Notes: generated by a model not told the origin, from the sequence alone. Shown: positions 4,250 through 12,467, numbered from the stretch's first letter. The stretch is 13,043 bases of DNA from Acidisphaera sp035272265 (GCA_035272265.1 DATEQV010000178.1:1-13043); one strand, 5' to 3'. Numbers and translations: made by a program.

Positions 4250-6943
4250 ATGCTCGACAAGAACTTCGATCCGACCGAGGCGGAGCCTCGGCTGTACGAC
4301 GGGTGGGAGCGTCGCGGTGCCTTCGCGGCGGACGTGAACTCCGCCGCCACGCCGTACACGATCATGATCCCGCCGCCGAACGTCACCGGCAGCCTGCACA
4401 TGGGGCACGCGCTGACGTTCACGATCCAGGATGCGCTCATCCGCTTCCGGCGGATGCAGGGACGCGACGCGCTCTGGCAGCCCGGCACCGATCACGCCGG
4501 CATCGCCACGCAGCTCGTCGTCGAGCGGCTTCTGGCACAGTCGGGCTCCAACGTCAGCCGGCAGCAGATGGGGCGCGAGGCGTTCGTCGAGCGCGTCTGG
4601 CAGTGGAAGGCCGAGAGCGGCGGGACGATCACGCGCCAGCTCCGCCGGCTCGGCGCCTCGCTCGACTGGCCGCGCGAGCGGTTCACGCTGGACCCCGCCC
4701 TATCGCACGCGGTGCGCACCGCGTTCGTCACGCTGTGCGACCAGGGCCTGATCTACCGCGACCGGCGGCTGGTGAACTGGGACCCGCAGTTCCAGTCCGC
4801 GATCTCGGACCTGGAGGTCGAATCCCGCGAGGTGCGCGGCAACCTCTGGCACATCCGCTATCCGATCGAAGGCCATCCGGATCGCTTCATCACGGTGGCC
4901 ACCACGCGGCCGGAGACGATGCTGGGCGACGTCGCGGTCGCGGTGCATCCCGAGGACCCTCGCTACGCCGACCTGATCGGGCAGACCGCGTTCCTGCCGC
5001 TGGTCGGACGGCGCATCCCGATCATCGCCGATGCGTATTCCGATCCCGAAAAGGGAACCGGGGCGGTGAAGATCACGCCGGCGCACGACTTCAACGACTT
5101 CGCGGTCGGCCAGCGCCACGACCTGCCGATGCCCTCCGTGCTCGACCGCACGGCGCACGTCACGCTGGCCGAGATCGACGACGAGCTCGCGTCGATCACC
5201 GGCGTGGCCGATCCGCACTTCGTCCGCTCGCTGGACGGCCGCGACCGGCTGGCCGCGCGCGCGGCGATCGTGGCGAAGCTGGAGGAGCTCGGCCTGCTCG
5301 ACCGCGTCGAGCCGCACGTCCATCAGGTCCCGCACGGCGACCGTTCGGGCGTCGCGATCGAGCCGCTGCTGACGACGCAATGGTTCTGCCGCGCCGACGT
5401 GCTCGCCGGGCCGGCGATCGAGGCGGTCGAGAGCGGGCGCACCCTGTTCGTGCCCAGGCAGTGGGAGAACACGTTCTTCGCCTGGCTCCGCGACATCCAG
5501 CCCTGGTGCATCAGCCGCCAGCTCTGGTGGGGGCATCGCATCCCGGCCTGGTACGGGCCGGACGGCGAGGTGTTCGTCGCCCACGACGAGGCCGCCGCCG
5601 CGGAGCGCGCCCGCGCCCATTACGGGCACGAGGTCGCCCTGGTGCAGGACGAGGACGTGCTCGACACCTGGTTCAGCTCGGGGCTGTGGCCGTTCTCCAC
5701 GCTCGGCTGGCCGGAGAGCACGCCGGAACTGCGGCGATATTATCCCTCCGACGTTCTGGTCACCGGCTTCGACATCATCTTCTTCTGGGTCGCCCGCATG
5801 ATGATGCTGGGCATCCATCTGATGGACGACGTGCCGTTCCGCACCGTCTGCATCCACGGCCTCGTGCGGGACGAGCGCGGGCAGAAGATGTCGAAGACCA
5901 AGGGCAACGTGCTCGATCCCCTGGAGCTGATCGACCGCTTCGGCGCCGACGCGCTGCGCTTCGCCATCTGCCGGCTGACGGGCCCGGGCCGCGACATCAA
6001 GCTCGGGCCGCAGATCGTCGAAAGTTTCCGCGGGTTCGTCACCAAGATCTGGAACGCCGGGCGGTTCCTGGAAATGAACGGCGTCGCGCCCGTGGCGGGG
6101 TTCGACACCGCTCGTGTGCGTACGCCGCTCTGCCGCTGGCTGCTCGACGCCGCCAACGCGGCGGTCGCCGAGGCGACGGCGGCGCTCGAGGAGTTTCGCT
6201 TCGACGAGTACGCCGAGGCCGCCTACCGGTTCACCTGGAACACGTTCTGCGACTGGTTCCTGGAACTCGCCAAGCCCGCGCTCGCCGACGAGGCGCTGGC
6301 GCCCGAGGTCCGCGCCACCGCCGCGCACGTGTTCGGCACCATCCTGCCGGTGCTGCACCCGTCGATGCCGTTCGTCACCGAGGAACTGTGGGACCGTTTC
6401 GGCTACGGCGCGCCCTGCTCGCTGATCCGCGCCGAGTGGCCGGGCGCGGTCACGGTCAGCGACGCCGCCGAGGCTGTCGCGGAAATCGACTGGCTGGTGC
6501 GCTTCATCGGCGGCATCCGCACCGTGCGGTCGGAGATGAACGTCCCCCCGAGCCAGCTCTCGCCGGTGCTGCTGCGCGACGCCTCGCCCGAGACGCTCGC
6601 GCGGGCCGGGCGGTGGATGGAGGCGATCCGGCGGCTGGCGCGGGCCGAGAGCGTGGGGCCGCTCGACGGCCCGTTGCCGCGCGGATCGGCGCAGCTGGTC
6701 GTGGACGAGGCCACCGTGATCCTGCCGCTCGCCGGGGTGATCGACCTGGAGGCCGAGCGCCTGCGCCTTGCGCGCGAGCGCGACAAGTCGTTGGCCGAGG
6801 CGTCGAAGGTCGCGCGCAAGCTCGACAACCCCGACTTCGTCGCCCGCGCGCCCGAGGAGGTCGTCAACGACAACCGCGAACGGCTCGCCGCCCTGCGCGA
6901 CGAGGCCGGCCGGCTGGAGCAGGCGCTCGCGCGGCTGAGCTGA
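4250..6943 (+). CDS. valS: Valyl-tRNA synthetase
   Basis: Charges tRNA-Val with valine in the cytoplasm; a class I aminoacyl-tRNA synthetase. The 897-residue product is near full family length. Visible landmarks are PPPNVTGSLHMGHALTFTIQ with the HIGH signature as HMGH at 50-53, the CP1 editing region beginning near the TTRPETMLGDVAVAVHPED segment, GTGAVKITPAHDFNDF, the WCISRQLWWGHRIPAWYG block, DVLVTGFDIIFFWVARMM, and the KMSKS loop as KMSKT at 546-550. The anticodon-binding domain follows, and the C terminus has the Val-specific coiled-coil arm (EAERLRLARERDKSLAEASKVARKL region cut here into LEAERLRLARERD and NPDFVARAPEEVV). ATG at 4250 lacks a clear Shine-Dalgarno sequence. It starts 76 bases after the TSCPD gene in the same direction, so it may be co-transcribed or use its own weak promoter. 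Confidence 0.97.
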   Translation: MLDKNFDPTEAEPRLYDGWERRGAFAADVNSAATPYTIMIPPPNVTGSLHMGHALTFTIQDALIRFRRMQGRDALWQPGTDHAGIATQLVVERLLAQSGSNVSRQQMGREAFVERVWQWKAESGGTITRQLRRLGASLDWPRERFTLDPALSHAVRTAFVTLCDQGLIYRDRRLVNWDPQFQSAISDLEVESREVRGNLWHIRYPIEGHPDRFITVATTRPETMLGDVAVAVHPEDPRYADLIGQTAFLPLVGRRIPIIADAYSDPEKGTGAVKITPAHDFNDFAVGQRHDLPMPSVLDRTAHVTLAEIDDELASITGVADPHFVRSLDGRDRLAARAAIVAKLEELGLLDRVEPHVHQVPHGDRSGVAIEPLLTTQWFCRADVLAGPAIEAVESGRTLFVPRQWENTFFAWLRDIQPWCISRQLWWGHRIPAWYGPDGEVFVAHDEAAAAERARAHYGHEVALVQDEDVLDTWFSSGLWPFSTLGWPESTPELRRYYPSDVLVTGFDIIFFWVARMMMLGIHLMDDVPFRTVCIHGLVRDERGQKMSKTKGNVLDPLELIDRFGADALRFAICRLTGPGRDIKLGPQIVESFRGFVTKIWNAGRFLEMNGVAPVAGFDTARVRTPLCRWLLDAANAAVAEATAALEEFRFDEYAEAAYRFTWNTFCDWFLELAKPALADEALAPEVRATAAHVFGTILPVLHPSMPFVTEELWDRFGYGAPCSLIRAEWPGAVTVSDAAEAVAEIDWLVRFIGGIRTVRSEMNVPPSQLSPVLLRDASPETLARAGRWMEAIRRLARAESVGPLDGPLPRGSAQLVVDEATVILPLAGVIDLEAERLRLARERDKSLAEASKVARKLDNPDFVARAPEEVVNDNRERLAALRDEAGRLEQALARLS

Positions 6944-6951
6944 GCATCGGC

Positions 6952-6977
6952 CGGATTGGCGGGACGAACGCCGTCCG
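6952..6977. terminator. Hairpin between convergent valS and TPR genes
   Basis: CGGA-TT-GGCG, a 7-base loop GGACGAA, then CGCC-G-TCCG form an 8-bp stem with a small internal asymmetry. It fills the 43-base gap between two convergent stop codons. No T-tract follows on either strand, so an intrinsic terminator is only a weak reading. Confidence 0.3.
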
Positions 6978-6986
6978 CTTGCGACC

Positions 6987-8756
6987 TCAGTGCCCGGGCG
7001 GCGTTGGTGTCGTGCACCCTGCCGAGGCCGTCAGCAGCAAGCCGGCCGTCGTCATCAGGTCGCGACTGGGGGCCGTCGGCGGGACGTGCTGCAGCCCCTC
7101 GTCGAGCACCCGGCAGGCTTCGGCGAGCAGGGGCGTGCGGGATGCGTCGGAGTCGGCTGCCTCCGCCTCACGCCTCAACGCGTTGATGAGGCCAGCATAG
7201 GCAAGCGGCTGCTCGGACGCGAGCGCGACGGCGACGCGGTACGCATCGGCGGTGCCGGTATATTGAGTCTCAATGAGCAGCATGTTGCCGAGCTGCACGC
7301 GATAGGATGGCATCTCGGGGGCCAGGCGGATCGCTTCGTCGGCCGATCGCCGGGCCCGCTCGCGATCCTTCTGCTGCAGATCGTTGCGCAGCCACAAGGC
7401 CTCCGCGAGCGCGATCTGATTGGCCGCTGTCTCAGGCGCCTTCGCGGCCGCGACCGCGCATTTGTCGGCGGCTTCGTCGTACCGATGCACCGCGATAAGC
7501 CCGTAGCACCAGGCCCGTTGGGGGTAATCGCCGTCGGGATCGAGTTCCGCCGCCCACCTGAACTGCGCCAGGGCGGTGTCGAGACGAGACTGCAGTTCCA
7601 ACATGATGCCGTAGAAGACGTGCAGGCGGGCGCTGCCCGGGCCGTGCGCCGTCTCGTCCGCGAGCCCGGCGAATTTCCGATCGAATATCGCCCGCGCCTG
7701 ACTCATCTGGCGTTCGGCTTCGGCATGCATGCTCAGCTGCCGCATCGCCAGACCCAGAACGTTATGGGCGAACGACTCATCCGGCTTGAGGCGAAGTGCT
7801 TCGCGCAGCTCCTCCATCGCGGCGGAGGTCTGGCCCTGGTACAGCAGCGTCAGTCCGAGATCGTGATGCGCGACCCAGGCGTAAGGCGGCGGAGCGCCGA
7901 ACCACGAGAGCGGCGGAGGCAGGCTCGCGCGGTCGGCCATCCTGGCAACCGAAGTGAATTCCCGCGCGGCCGCGCTGTACTGCCAGAGGTCGACTTCGCG
8001 CAGGCCGATCAGTAGGCGCGCCCAGGCGCCGTTCTCGTCGTCCTTGCGGTAGCGCTGAACGATGTCGTTCGCGAGGTCCGTCGCGGCTTTCGGATCTCTG
8101 GCGTACAATGCCATCGCCGCCTGATATGGACGGACTTCGCGCATCACGGCGTCCGCTCCGTCGGCCCAAAGCTGGGCGAGCTTATCCGCGGCCTGCGGCT
8201 TGGACCGGAAGATCAACTGCCCATTCAGGCGCAGCACCAGGACGAGGCTTTGATCGGTGCCGACGAGTTCGCCGTCGATCGTGTTGCGCAACCGGACGCC
8301 GAGGAAATGCTGCACGAAGCTGACGAGGCTGGCGACCGAAACGCCCACCGTCGGCACGACGACGTCGGGCGCATCGCCGTGCATCGCGATGGCAGGCGCC
8401 TCGGCGCCCCCGCTGGCCGCAGTCTCCGTCAGGACCGCGATCTCGTCGCGCAGGCGCCGCGCCGCGACTTCGGACGTAAGGCCCGATTCGTCGAGGGATT
8501 TCGGCACGGCGATGGGTTGGATCTCGGTCTGGTTCGCGGTGACCTCGAGGACCAGCAGGACGAGCAGGATGGTCGCCGTGACGGCGCCGCCGAGGCGTAG
8601 TCCGAAGCCCCACATGCCCGCCAGGATCAGGGCCGCCTGCCGCACGCGGCGCTTGATGCGCAGGTAGCGCGAGGGGCGGCGCGCGGCCGCGCGGGGCTGG
8701 CTGTCCGCCTGGCCGGACGAAGAATCGTCGCCGCTCTCGACCGCTTGGCGATCCAT
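6987..8756 (-). CDS. Membrane-anchored tetratricopeptide-repeat protein
   Basis: A 589-residue protein with a charged cytoplasmic N terminus (about 1-45), one membrane helix at about 54-73 (LRLGGAVTATILLVLLVLEV), a probable periplasmic domain, and a C-terminal TPR array. Residues about 130-200 include VSVASLVSFVQHFLG and LVLVLRLNGQLIFRS, a compact domain I cannot name. TPR-like helix pairs are seen near 300-320 (DLGLTLLYQGQTSAAMEELREALR), 325-352, 372-405 (YGIMLELQSRLDTALAQF), 410-438 and 468-513. Such arrays usually mediate protein contacts; no enzyme motif is visible. ATG at 8756 was preferred because GGGAGG lies about nine bases upstream; an in-frame ATG at 8852 would add 32 residues of low-quality sequence reaching into the divergent promoter region. 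It is transcribed alone, convergent to valS. Its partner is unknown. Confidence 0.85.
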   Translation of the reverse strand: MDRQAVESGDDSSSGQADSQPRAAARRPSRYLRIKRRVRQAALILAGMWGFGLRLGGAVTATILLVLLVLEVTANQTEIQPIAVPKSLDESGLTSEVAARRLRDEIAVLTETAASGGAEAPAIAMHGDAPDVVVPTVGVSVASLVSFVQHFLGVRLRNTIDGELVGTDQSLVLVLRLNGQLIFRSKPQAADKLAQLWADGADAVMREVRPYQAAMALYARDPKAATDLANDIVQRYRKDDENGAWARLLIGLREVDLWQYSAAAREFTSVARMADRASLPPPLSWFGAPPPYAWVAHHDLGLTLLYQGQTSAAMEELREALRLKPDESFAHNVLGLAMRQLSMHAEAERQMSQARAIFDRKFAGLADETAHGPGSARLHVFYGIMLELQSRLDTALAQFRWAAELDPDGDYPQRAWCYGLIAVHRYDEAADKCAVAAAKAPETAANQIALAEALWLRNDLQQKDRERARRSADEAIRLAPEMPSYRVQLGNMLLIETQYTGTADAYRVAVALASEQPLAYAGLINALRREAEAADSDASRTPLLAEACRVLDEGLQHVPPTAPSRDLMTTAGLLLTASAGCTTPTPPGH

Positions 8757-8835
8757 CCCCCGGGCCCTCCCGCATCCACCGTGCCATGCGATCCGCGTCG
8801 AAGGCGAGCGGCGCGGCGTGCAGCCGGCGACCCGG

Positions 8836-8865
8836 TTCGTCTCGCCGGGCATCTGGGGCTATACT
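8836..8865 (+). promoter_or_regulatory. Candidate promoter for the 71-aa gene
   Basis: TATACT at 8860-8865 matches the sigma-70 -10 element in five of six bases. The sequence 18 bases upstream (TTCGTC) is a poor -35. It lies in the divergent gap before the small gene, about 70 bases from its ATG. Confidence 0.35.
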
Positions 8866-8936
8866 GCCCGCCAACGCCACCCACGCCGCGACCGTAGAAC
8901 GGCCGGGCAAACAGCGGGCGGCCAAGGAGGGCAACG

Positions 8937-9152
8937 ATGGACCGGAAGGAACGGCACCAGCACCAGAGCGATGCTGGCCACGACAGCGCCGCGACCCAGG
9001 ACGAGGCCGCGTTGCGGCGGGCCATGCACAAGGTCGCCTGGACCCGCATGTACGGCAGGAACGATGCGGTGAACCCGTTCGTGGACCCCGACCCCGAGTC
9101 GACGCACTCCGCGACCAAGCCCGCGGGCGGCCGCAAGCACTCGCGCGGCTGA
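8937..9152 (+). CDS. Small hydrophilic protein, unknown function (71 aa)
   Basis: I do not recognise the family. The product is very hydrophilic and rich in His, Asp, Arg and Lys, with a central helix-like stretch EAALRRAMHKVAWTRMYG (about 23-40), an acidic-Pro segment NPFVDPDPES, and a basic GGRKHSRG end. It has no signal peptide, membrane helix or cysteine. The case for a real gene is the ribosome site AAGGAGGG placed six to seven bases before the ATG, the strongest in the window, together with a -10-like TATACT upstream. The sulfotransferase-like gene starts 21 bases after its stop, so the two are likely co-transcribed. It could be a stress-type or nucleic-acid-binding small protein, but that would be a guess. 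Confidence 0.7.
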   Translation: MDRKERHQHQSDAGHDSAATQDEAALRRAMHKVAWTRMYGRNDAVNPFVDPDPESTHSATKPAGGRKHSRG

Positions 9153-9173
9153 GCCGGGCAGCGGCGCGCGCGC

Positions 9174-9857
9174 GTGATCGTTTCGCATGCGCGTCGCTTC
9201 ATTTTTTTCCACAACCCGAAATGCGCCGGCACGAGCTTCCGCGACGCGCTCGGGCCGTATCACGACGATCCGTTCACGTTCTGGGGCATCTTCGCCGCGC
9301 CGTATTTCCGCAACGCGCTGGACCATACGCACATCCGGCTGTGGGAGCTGCAGCAGCTGTTCCCGCGCATCTTCGCCTGCACTGAGACCTACGCGTCGGC
9401 GATCTTCGTGCGCAACCCGTGGGAGCGGTTCCTGTCCGCCGTGGACGAGCACTTCAAGAAGTTCCAGCCACAGGTCCCGCTGCGCGACCTGACGCCGGCC
9501 GACCAGGTTCGCGTCGTCGAGCAGTTCGTCGAACAGCTGCTGAACGTCGGCAACATCACCACGCGCTGGCAGCTGGTGCATTTCTCGCCGCAGCTGTGGC
9601 AGATCCTGATCGGCGAGCGGATCGTGCCCCGCGCGATCATCCCGATGATCGAGGGTGAGGACTATTTCGGCCGCGCGTTCGCGGGATTGGGCGTGCCTGG
9701 CGTGCAGGTGCCGTGGCACAACCGCTCGCCGGGGCGGCTGCTGCACCTGCTCGAGTCGCCGAAGGTCGACGGCTTCGTGCGCGAGTTCTATGCGCTCGAC
9801 CTGGCGTTTTTCGAGGGACGCGCCGATCTGGCGGCGCTGGCGCGCAAGCTTGCCTGA
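9174..9857 (+). CDS. Sulfotransferase-family protein
   Basis: A 227-residue protein of the sulfotransferase family 2 type, enzymes that move sulfate from PAPS to carbohydrates or other acceptors. The 5'-phosphosulfate-binding loop is visible as HNPKCAGTSF (13-22, matching PKTAGTS with K16). The 3'-phosphate-binding segment is SAIFVRNPWERFLSAV (75-90), with the expected Arg and Ser. The middle (DLTPADQVRVVEQFVEQLL) is helical, and WHNRSPGRLL precedes a C-terminal YALDLAFFEG typical of the fold. No signal peptide is seen, so it should act in the cytoplasm. Start: GTG at 9174 is the only start that keeps the whole PAPS loop; the nearby ATG at 9187 is in another frame. The ribosome site is weak. 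The acceptor is unknown; in bacteria such proteins often modify exopolysaccharide or lipid-linked sugars, which would fit uppP downstream only as a loose idea. Confidence 0.87.
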   Translation: MIVSHARRFIFFHNPKCAGTSFRDALGPYHDDPFTFWGIFAAPYFRNALDHTHIRLWELQQLFPRIFACTETYASAIFVRNPWERFLSAVDEHFKKFQPQVPLRDLTPADQVRVVEQFVEQLLNVGNITTRWQLVHFSPQLWQILIGERIVPRAIIPMIEGEDYFGRAFAGLGVPGVQVPWHNRSPGRLLHLLESPKVDGFVREFYALDLAFFEGRADLAALARKLA

Positions 9858-9921
9858 CCGTGACTTGCCAACCGCTACGCGCTCGGTCAGCAGGGTGCTG
9901 CGTCACGAAAAGGATTCGCGC

Positions 9922-10767
9922 ATGACCGCCGTGCAGGCCGTGCTGATCGCCATCCTGCAAGGGGCGACGGAGCTGTTTCCGGTCAGCTCGCTCGGCCACG
10001 CCGTGGTGCTGCCGGCGGTGTTCGGCGCGGGGGTGGATCAGCGGGCGCCGTCGTTCCTACCGTTCCTGGTCATGCTGCACCTGGGCACCGCGGCGGCGCT
10101 GCTGATCTTCTTCGGCCGCGACTGGTGGCTGATCGCGACCGGCCTGCTGGGCATCGGCACCGCGCACCAGGTGAGCGAAAGCCGGCGCGTGTTCGTGCGC
10201 ATCGTGGTGGCGACCATCCCGGCGGTGATCATGGGTTTCGTCTTCGAGAAGTTCCTACGCGGGCTGTTCGCCTCGCCGGTGGTGGCGGCGGCGTTCCTGA
10301 TCGTCAACGGCGCGATCCTGTTCGGTGCGGAGCGGCTGCGCGGGCGCGCCTCGGCCGAAGAGCACCGCAAGCTGGCGAGCCTAAGCAACGCCGACGCGCT
10401 GATGGTCGGCTGCTGGCAATGCCTGGCGCTGATCCCGGGGATTTCGCGGTCGGGCGCGACGATCGTCGGGGGCTTGCTGCGCGGGTTCGACCACGCGGGG
10501 GCGGCGCATTTCTCGTTCATGATCGCCACGCCTGTCATCCTCGGTGCGACCGTGCTGGAAGTGCCGAAGCTGCTGCATGAGACGGTGCCGGCGGGCACGT
10601 TCGAGCTCGCCGCGCTGGCCGCAGTGGTGGCCGGGGTGACGGCCTTCCTCAGCACTTGGGCGCTGATGCGCTGGTTCCGCAACCACGACCAATGGGCGCT
10701 GGACCCGTTCGCGTGGTACTGTGCCGCATTGGGCGCGGTGTGTCTGGGCGTGTTGCTGATCGGGTGA
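9922..10767 (+). CDS. uppP: Undecaprenyl-diphosphatase (UppP/BacA)
   Basis: Dephosphorylates undecaprenyl diphosphate at the outer face of the cytoplasmic membrane, returning the lipid carrier to peptidoglycan and polysaccharide synthesis; overproduction gives bacitracin resistance. The 281-residue length is usual. The catalytic motif LQGATELFPVSSLGH lies at 12-26 with the E/Q-rich Q13-x3-E17 and H26. The second signature PGISRSG is at 172-178 with R176. About eight hydrophobic helices alternate with short loops, ending in AWYCAALGAVCLGVLLIG. ATG at 9922 has AAGGA eight bases upstream and matches the family N terminus; longer reading upstream overlaps the sulfotransferase gene in another frame and is spurious. 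It begins 64 bases after that gene, without a good promoter in between, so read-through is likely. Confidence 0.95.
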   Translation: MTAVQAVLIAILQGATELFPVSSLGHAVVLPAVFGAGVDQRAPSFLPFLVMLHLGTAAALLIFFGRDWWLIATGLLGIGTAHQVSESRRVFVRIVVATIPAVIMGFVFEKFLRGLFASPVVAAAFLIVNGAILFGAERLRGRASAEEHRKLASLSNADALMVGCWQCLALIPGISRSGATIVGGLLRGFDHAGAAHFSFMIATPVILGATVLEVPKLLHETVPAGTFELAALAAVVAGVTAFLSTWALMRWFRNHDQWALDPFAWYCAALGAVCLGVLLIG

Positions 10768-10787
10768 TGACTGGGTTGTTTGTGACT

Positions 10788-10884
10788 CGTCATTGCGAGC
10801 GGAGCGAAGCAACCCAGGGCCGCGTGACGAAGCGTCTGTCACGCGGCCCTGGGTTGCTTCGTCGCGTCGCTCCTCGCAATGACG
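10788..10884. repeat. Long palindromic repeat (CGTCATTGCGAG type)
   Basis: A perfect 24-bp stem (10805-10828 with 10838-10861) closes a 9-base loop, and an outer 12-bp arm, CGTCATTGCGAG (10788-10799) with CTCGCAATGACG (10873-10884), extends it. The two arms are separated by short unequal segments. Sequences of the form CATTGCGAGCG-AGCGAAGCAA-CCAG are a known dispersed intergenic repeat in many bacteria. It lies between uppP and the SGNH gene and could act as a transcription barrier or RNA stabiliser for uppP. Its right arm ends 21 bases before the chosen SGNH start. No second copy is in the window. Confidence 0.9.
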
Positions 10885-10905
10885 GATAAATTGTCGGAGA
10901 CGTTG

Positions 10906-11637
10906 ATGCGATTGCGAAATCTGCTGCCGGCCCTCGCGCTTCTGCTGTGTGCCGCCTCGCCGGGCAATCTGGCGTCGGTGCCGCTTTCGCGCGACATCCC
11001 GGGCTGGATGCCGCGGCACGAGGCGAAGGTGGCGGAAAGCAAGTCACAGCATCCGACGCTCGTCTGGCTCGGCGACAGCATCACGCAGAACTTCGAAAAG
11101 CCGGACTGGGCGCCGGTCTGGACGCGGTTCTACAGCGACCGCAACGCGATCAACCTCGGCTTTTCCGGCGACACGACGGCGCATGTGCTGTGGCGGGTGG
11201 AGAACGGCGAGCTGGACGGGGCGGACGCCAAGGCGATCGTGGTGCTGGTGGGGGCGAACAACCTCGGGCTGGTGCACTGGAACGCGGCCGAGACGGTGCG
11301 CGGGATCGACGCCATCATCGCAGCCCTGCGCCAGCGTGCCCCGCACGCCGCGATCCTGCTGATCGGCACGCTGCCGCGCGAGGGCGACGCGTGGGTCGAG
11401 GACAACCAGCGCGAGATCGTCGCCGAGTTGGCGAAGAAATATGCCGGCCAGCCGGGGATCTTCTTCTTCGACCCCGACCCGATCTTCGCGCCCGGAGGAC
11501 GGATCGACGAGCACCTGTACGCCGACCCGGCCGGGCACGCGCTGCATCCGAACCCCGAGGGCATGACGCACATCGCCGAGATGATCGAGCCCACGCTCGC
11601 CAAGGTGCTGGGCGACAAGGTGCACCACGCCGAGTAG
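10906..11637 (+). CDS. Secreted SGNH/GDSL-family hydrolase
   Basis: A 243-residue lipase/esterase-like protein of the SGNH superfamily. An N-terminal signal peptide (MRLRNLLPALALLL, cleavage probably in the 15-24 range; the LLLCAAS could also be read as a weak lipobox) exports it. Block I is WLGDSITQNF with nucleophile S58. Block II is LGFSGDTT with the oxyanion-hole Gly near 88. Block III is GANN at 117-120. Block V is HALHPNPEGM with H214. At the usual Asp position three residues before that His there is H211, with D207 seven before, so the catalytic acid is uncertain. ATG at 10906 was chosen because GGAGA precedes it and the signal peptide begins there; ATG at 10879 lies inside the palindromic repeat and would add nine residues. 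The substrate is unknown: acyl or acetyl esters on envelope sugars or lipids are typical. Confidence 0.9.
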   Translation: MRLRNLLPALALLLCAASPGNLASVPLSRDIPGWMPRHEAKVAESKSQHPTLVWLGDSITQNFEKPDWAPVWTRFYSDRNAINLGFSGDTTAHVLWRVENGELDGADAKAIVVLVGANNLGLVHWNAAETVRGIDAIIAALRQRAPHAAILLIGTLPREGDAWVEDNQREIVAELAKKYAGQPGIFFFDPDPIFAPGGRIDEHLYADPAGHALHPNPEGMTHIAEMIEPTLAKVLGDKVHHAE

Positions 11638-11695
11638 CGCCTTGCCGCCGCGCGTCCGCGTGCGAGGATGCGGCGGTTCAGGGGAGGACGCAGCA

Positions 11696-12439
11696 ATGGC
11701 CAAAGTAGCGGTGGTGACGGGGGCAGGCAGCGGCGTGGGGCGCGCGGCGGCGCTGGCATTGCTCGGCGCGGGCTGGACGGTGGCGCTGGCCGGGCGCCGC
11801 GCCGACGCGCTGGAGGAAACGGCCGGGATGGCCACCGGCGGCAAGCCGATCGCCGTGCGGGCCGATGTGAGCGACCCGGACTCCGTCGCCAGCCTGTTCG
11901 CACGCGTGCACGCGGAGGCCGGGCGGCTGGACGCGCTCTTCAACAACGCCGGCGGCAACGTGCCGAGCACCAATTTCGGCGACCTGACGTTCGAGCAGTG
12001 GCGCCGGGTGGCCGCCGTCAACCTCGACGGCATGTTCCTGTGCGCCAACGCCGCGTTCCGCGCGATGCGCGACCAGTCGCCGCAAGGCGGACGGATCATC
12101 AACAACGGCTCGATCTCGGCGCACGCGCCGCGGCCGGGGAGTGCGGCCTACACCGCGACCAAGCACGCGGTGACCGGGCTGACCAAGTCGATCGCGCTGG
12201 ACGGGCGGCCGTACGACATCGCCTGCGGGCAGATCGACATCGGCAACGCCGCCACACCGATGACCGCGCGCATGGCGGGCGGCGTGCCGCAGGCGAACGG
12301 GACGATGATGCCGGAGCCGACGATGGACGTGGCGCATGTCGGGCGCGCGATCCTGTTCATGGCGGACATGCCCGCGGACGCCAACGCGCTGTTCCTGACG
12401 CTGATGGCGACGAAGATGCCGTTCGTCGGGCGGGGGTGA
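11696..12439 (+). CDS. Short-chain dehydrogenase/reductase (classical SDR)
   Basis: A 247-residue NAD(P)-dependent oxidoreductase of the classical SDR type, cytoplasmic. The cofactor loop TGAGSGVG is at 8-15, NNAG at 83-86, and the catalytic set is S139 (NGSIS), Y152 and K156 (YTATK). A basic pair GRR near 33-35 after the second strand suggests preference for NADP(H). The C-terminal part (GQIDIGNAATPMTARM) occupies the substrate-loop position but lacks the usual PG of PGxxxT. Substrate cannot be told. ATG at 11696 has GGAGGA seven bases upstream, a strong choice over an in-frame GTG/TTG-type start near 11642. It follows the SGNH gene by 58 bases and converges on the patatin-like gene. Confidence 0.93.
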   Translation: MAKVAVVTGAGSGVGRAAALALLGAGWTVALAGRRADALEETAGMATGGKPIAVRADVSDPDSVASLFARVHAEAGRLDALFNNAGGNVPSTNFGDLTFEQWRRVAAVNLDGMFLCANAAFRAMRDQSPQGGRIINNGSISAHAPRPGSAAYTATKHAVTGLTKSIALDGRPYDIACGQIDIGNAATPMTARMAGGVPQANGTMMPEPTMDVAHVGRAILFMADMPADANALFLTLMATKMPFVGRG

Positions 12440-12467
12440 GGCCGCGCGAGTCCGGGCCGCGCTGGTG

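Noticed and set aside
4700..6358. Long minus-strand frame antisense to valS
   Set aside because: No family features and a composition typical of antisense high-GC frames; no ribosome site.
4303..7200. Second, very long plus-strand frame overlapping valS
   Set aside because: Arg/Ala-rich translation with no motifs; valS in the other frame shows all class I signatures. It is a GC-bias artefact.
9854..9890. Inverted repeat CTGACCG/CGGTCAG between the sulfotransferase gene and uppP
   Set aside because: Only 7 bp with a 23-base loop, overlaps the stop codon, and has no T-tract; too weak to call a terminator.
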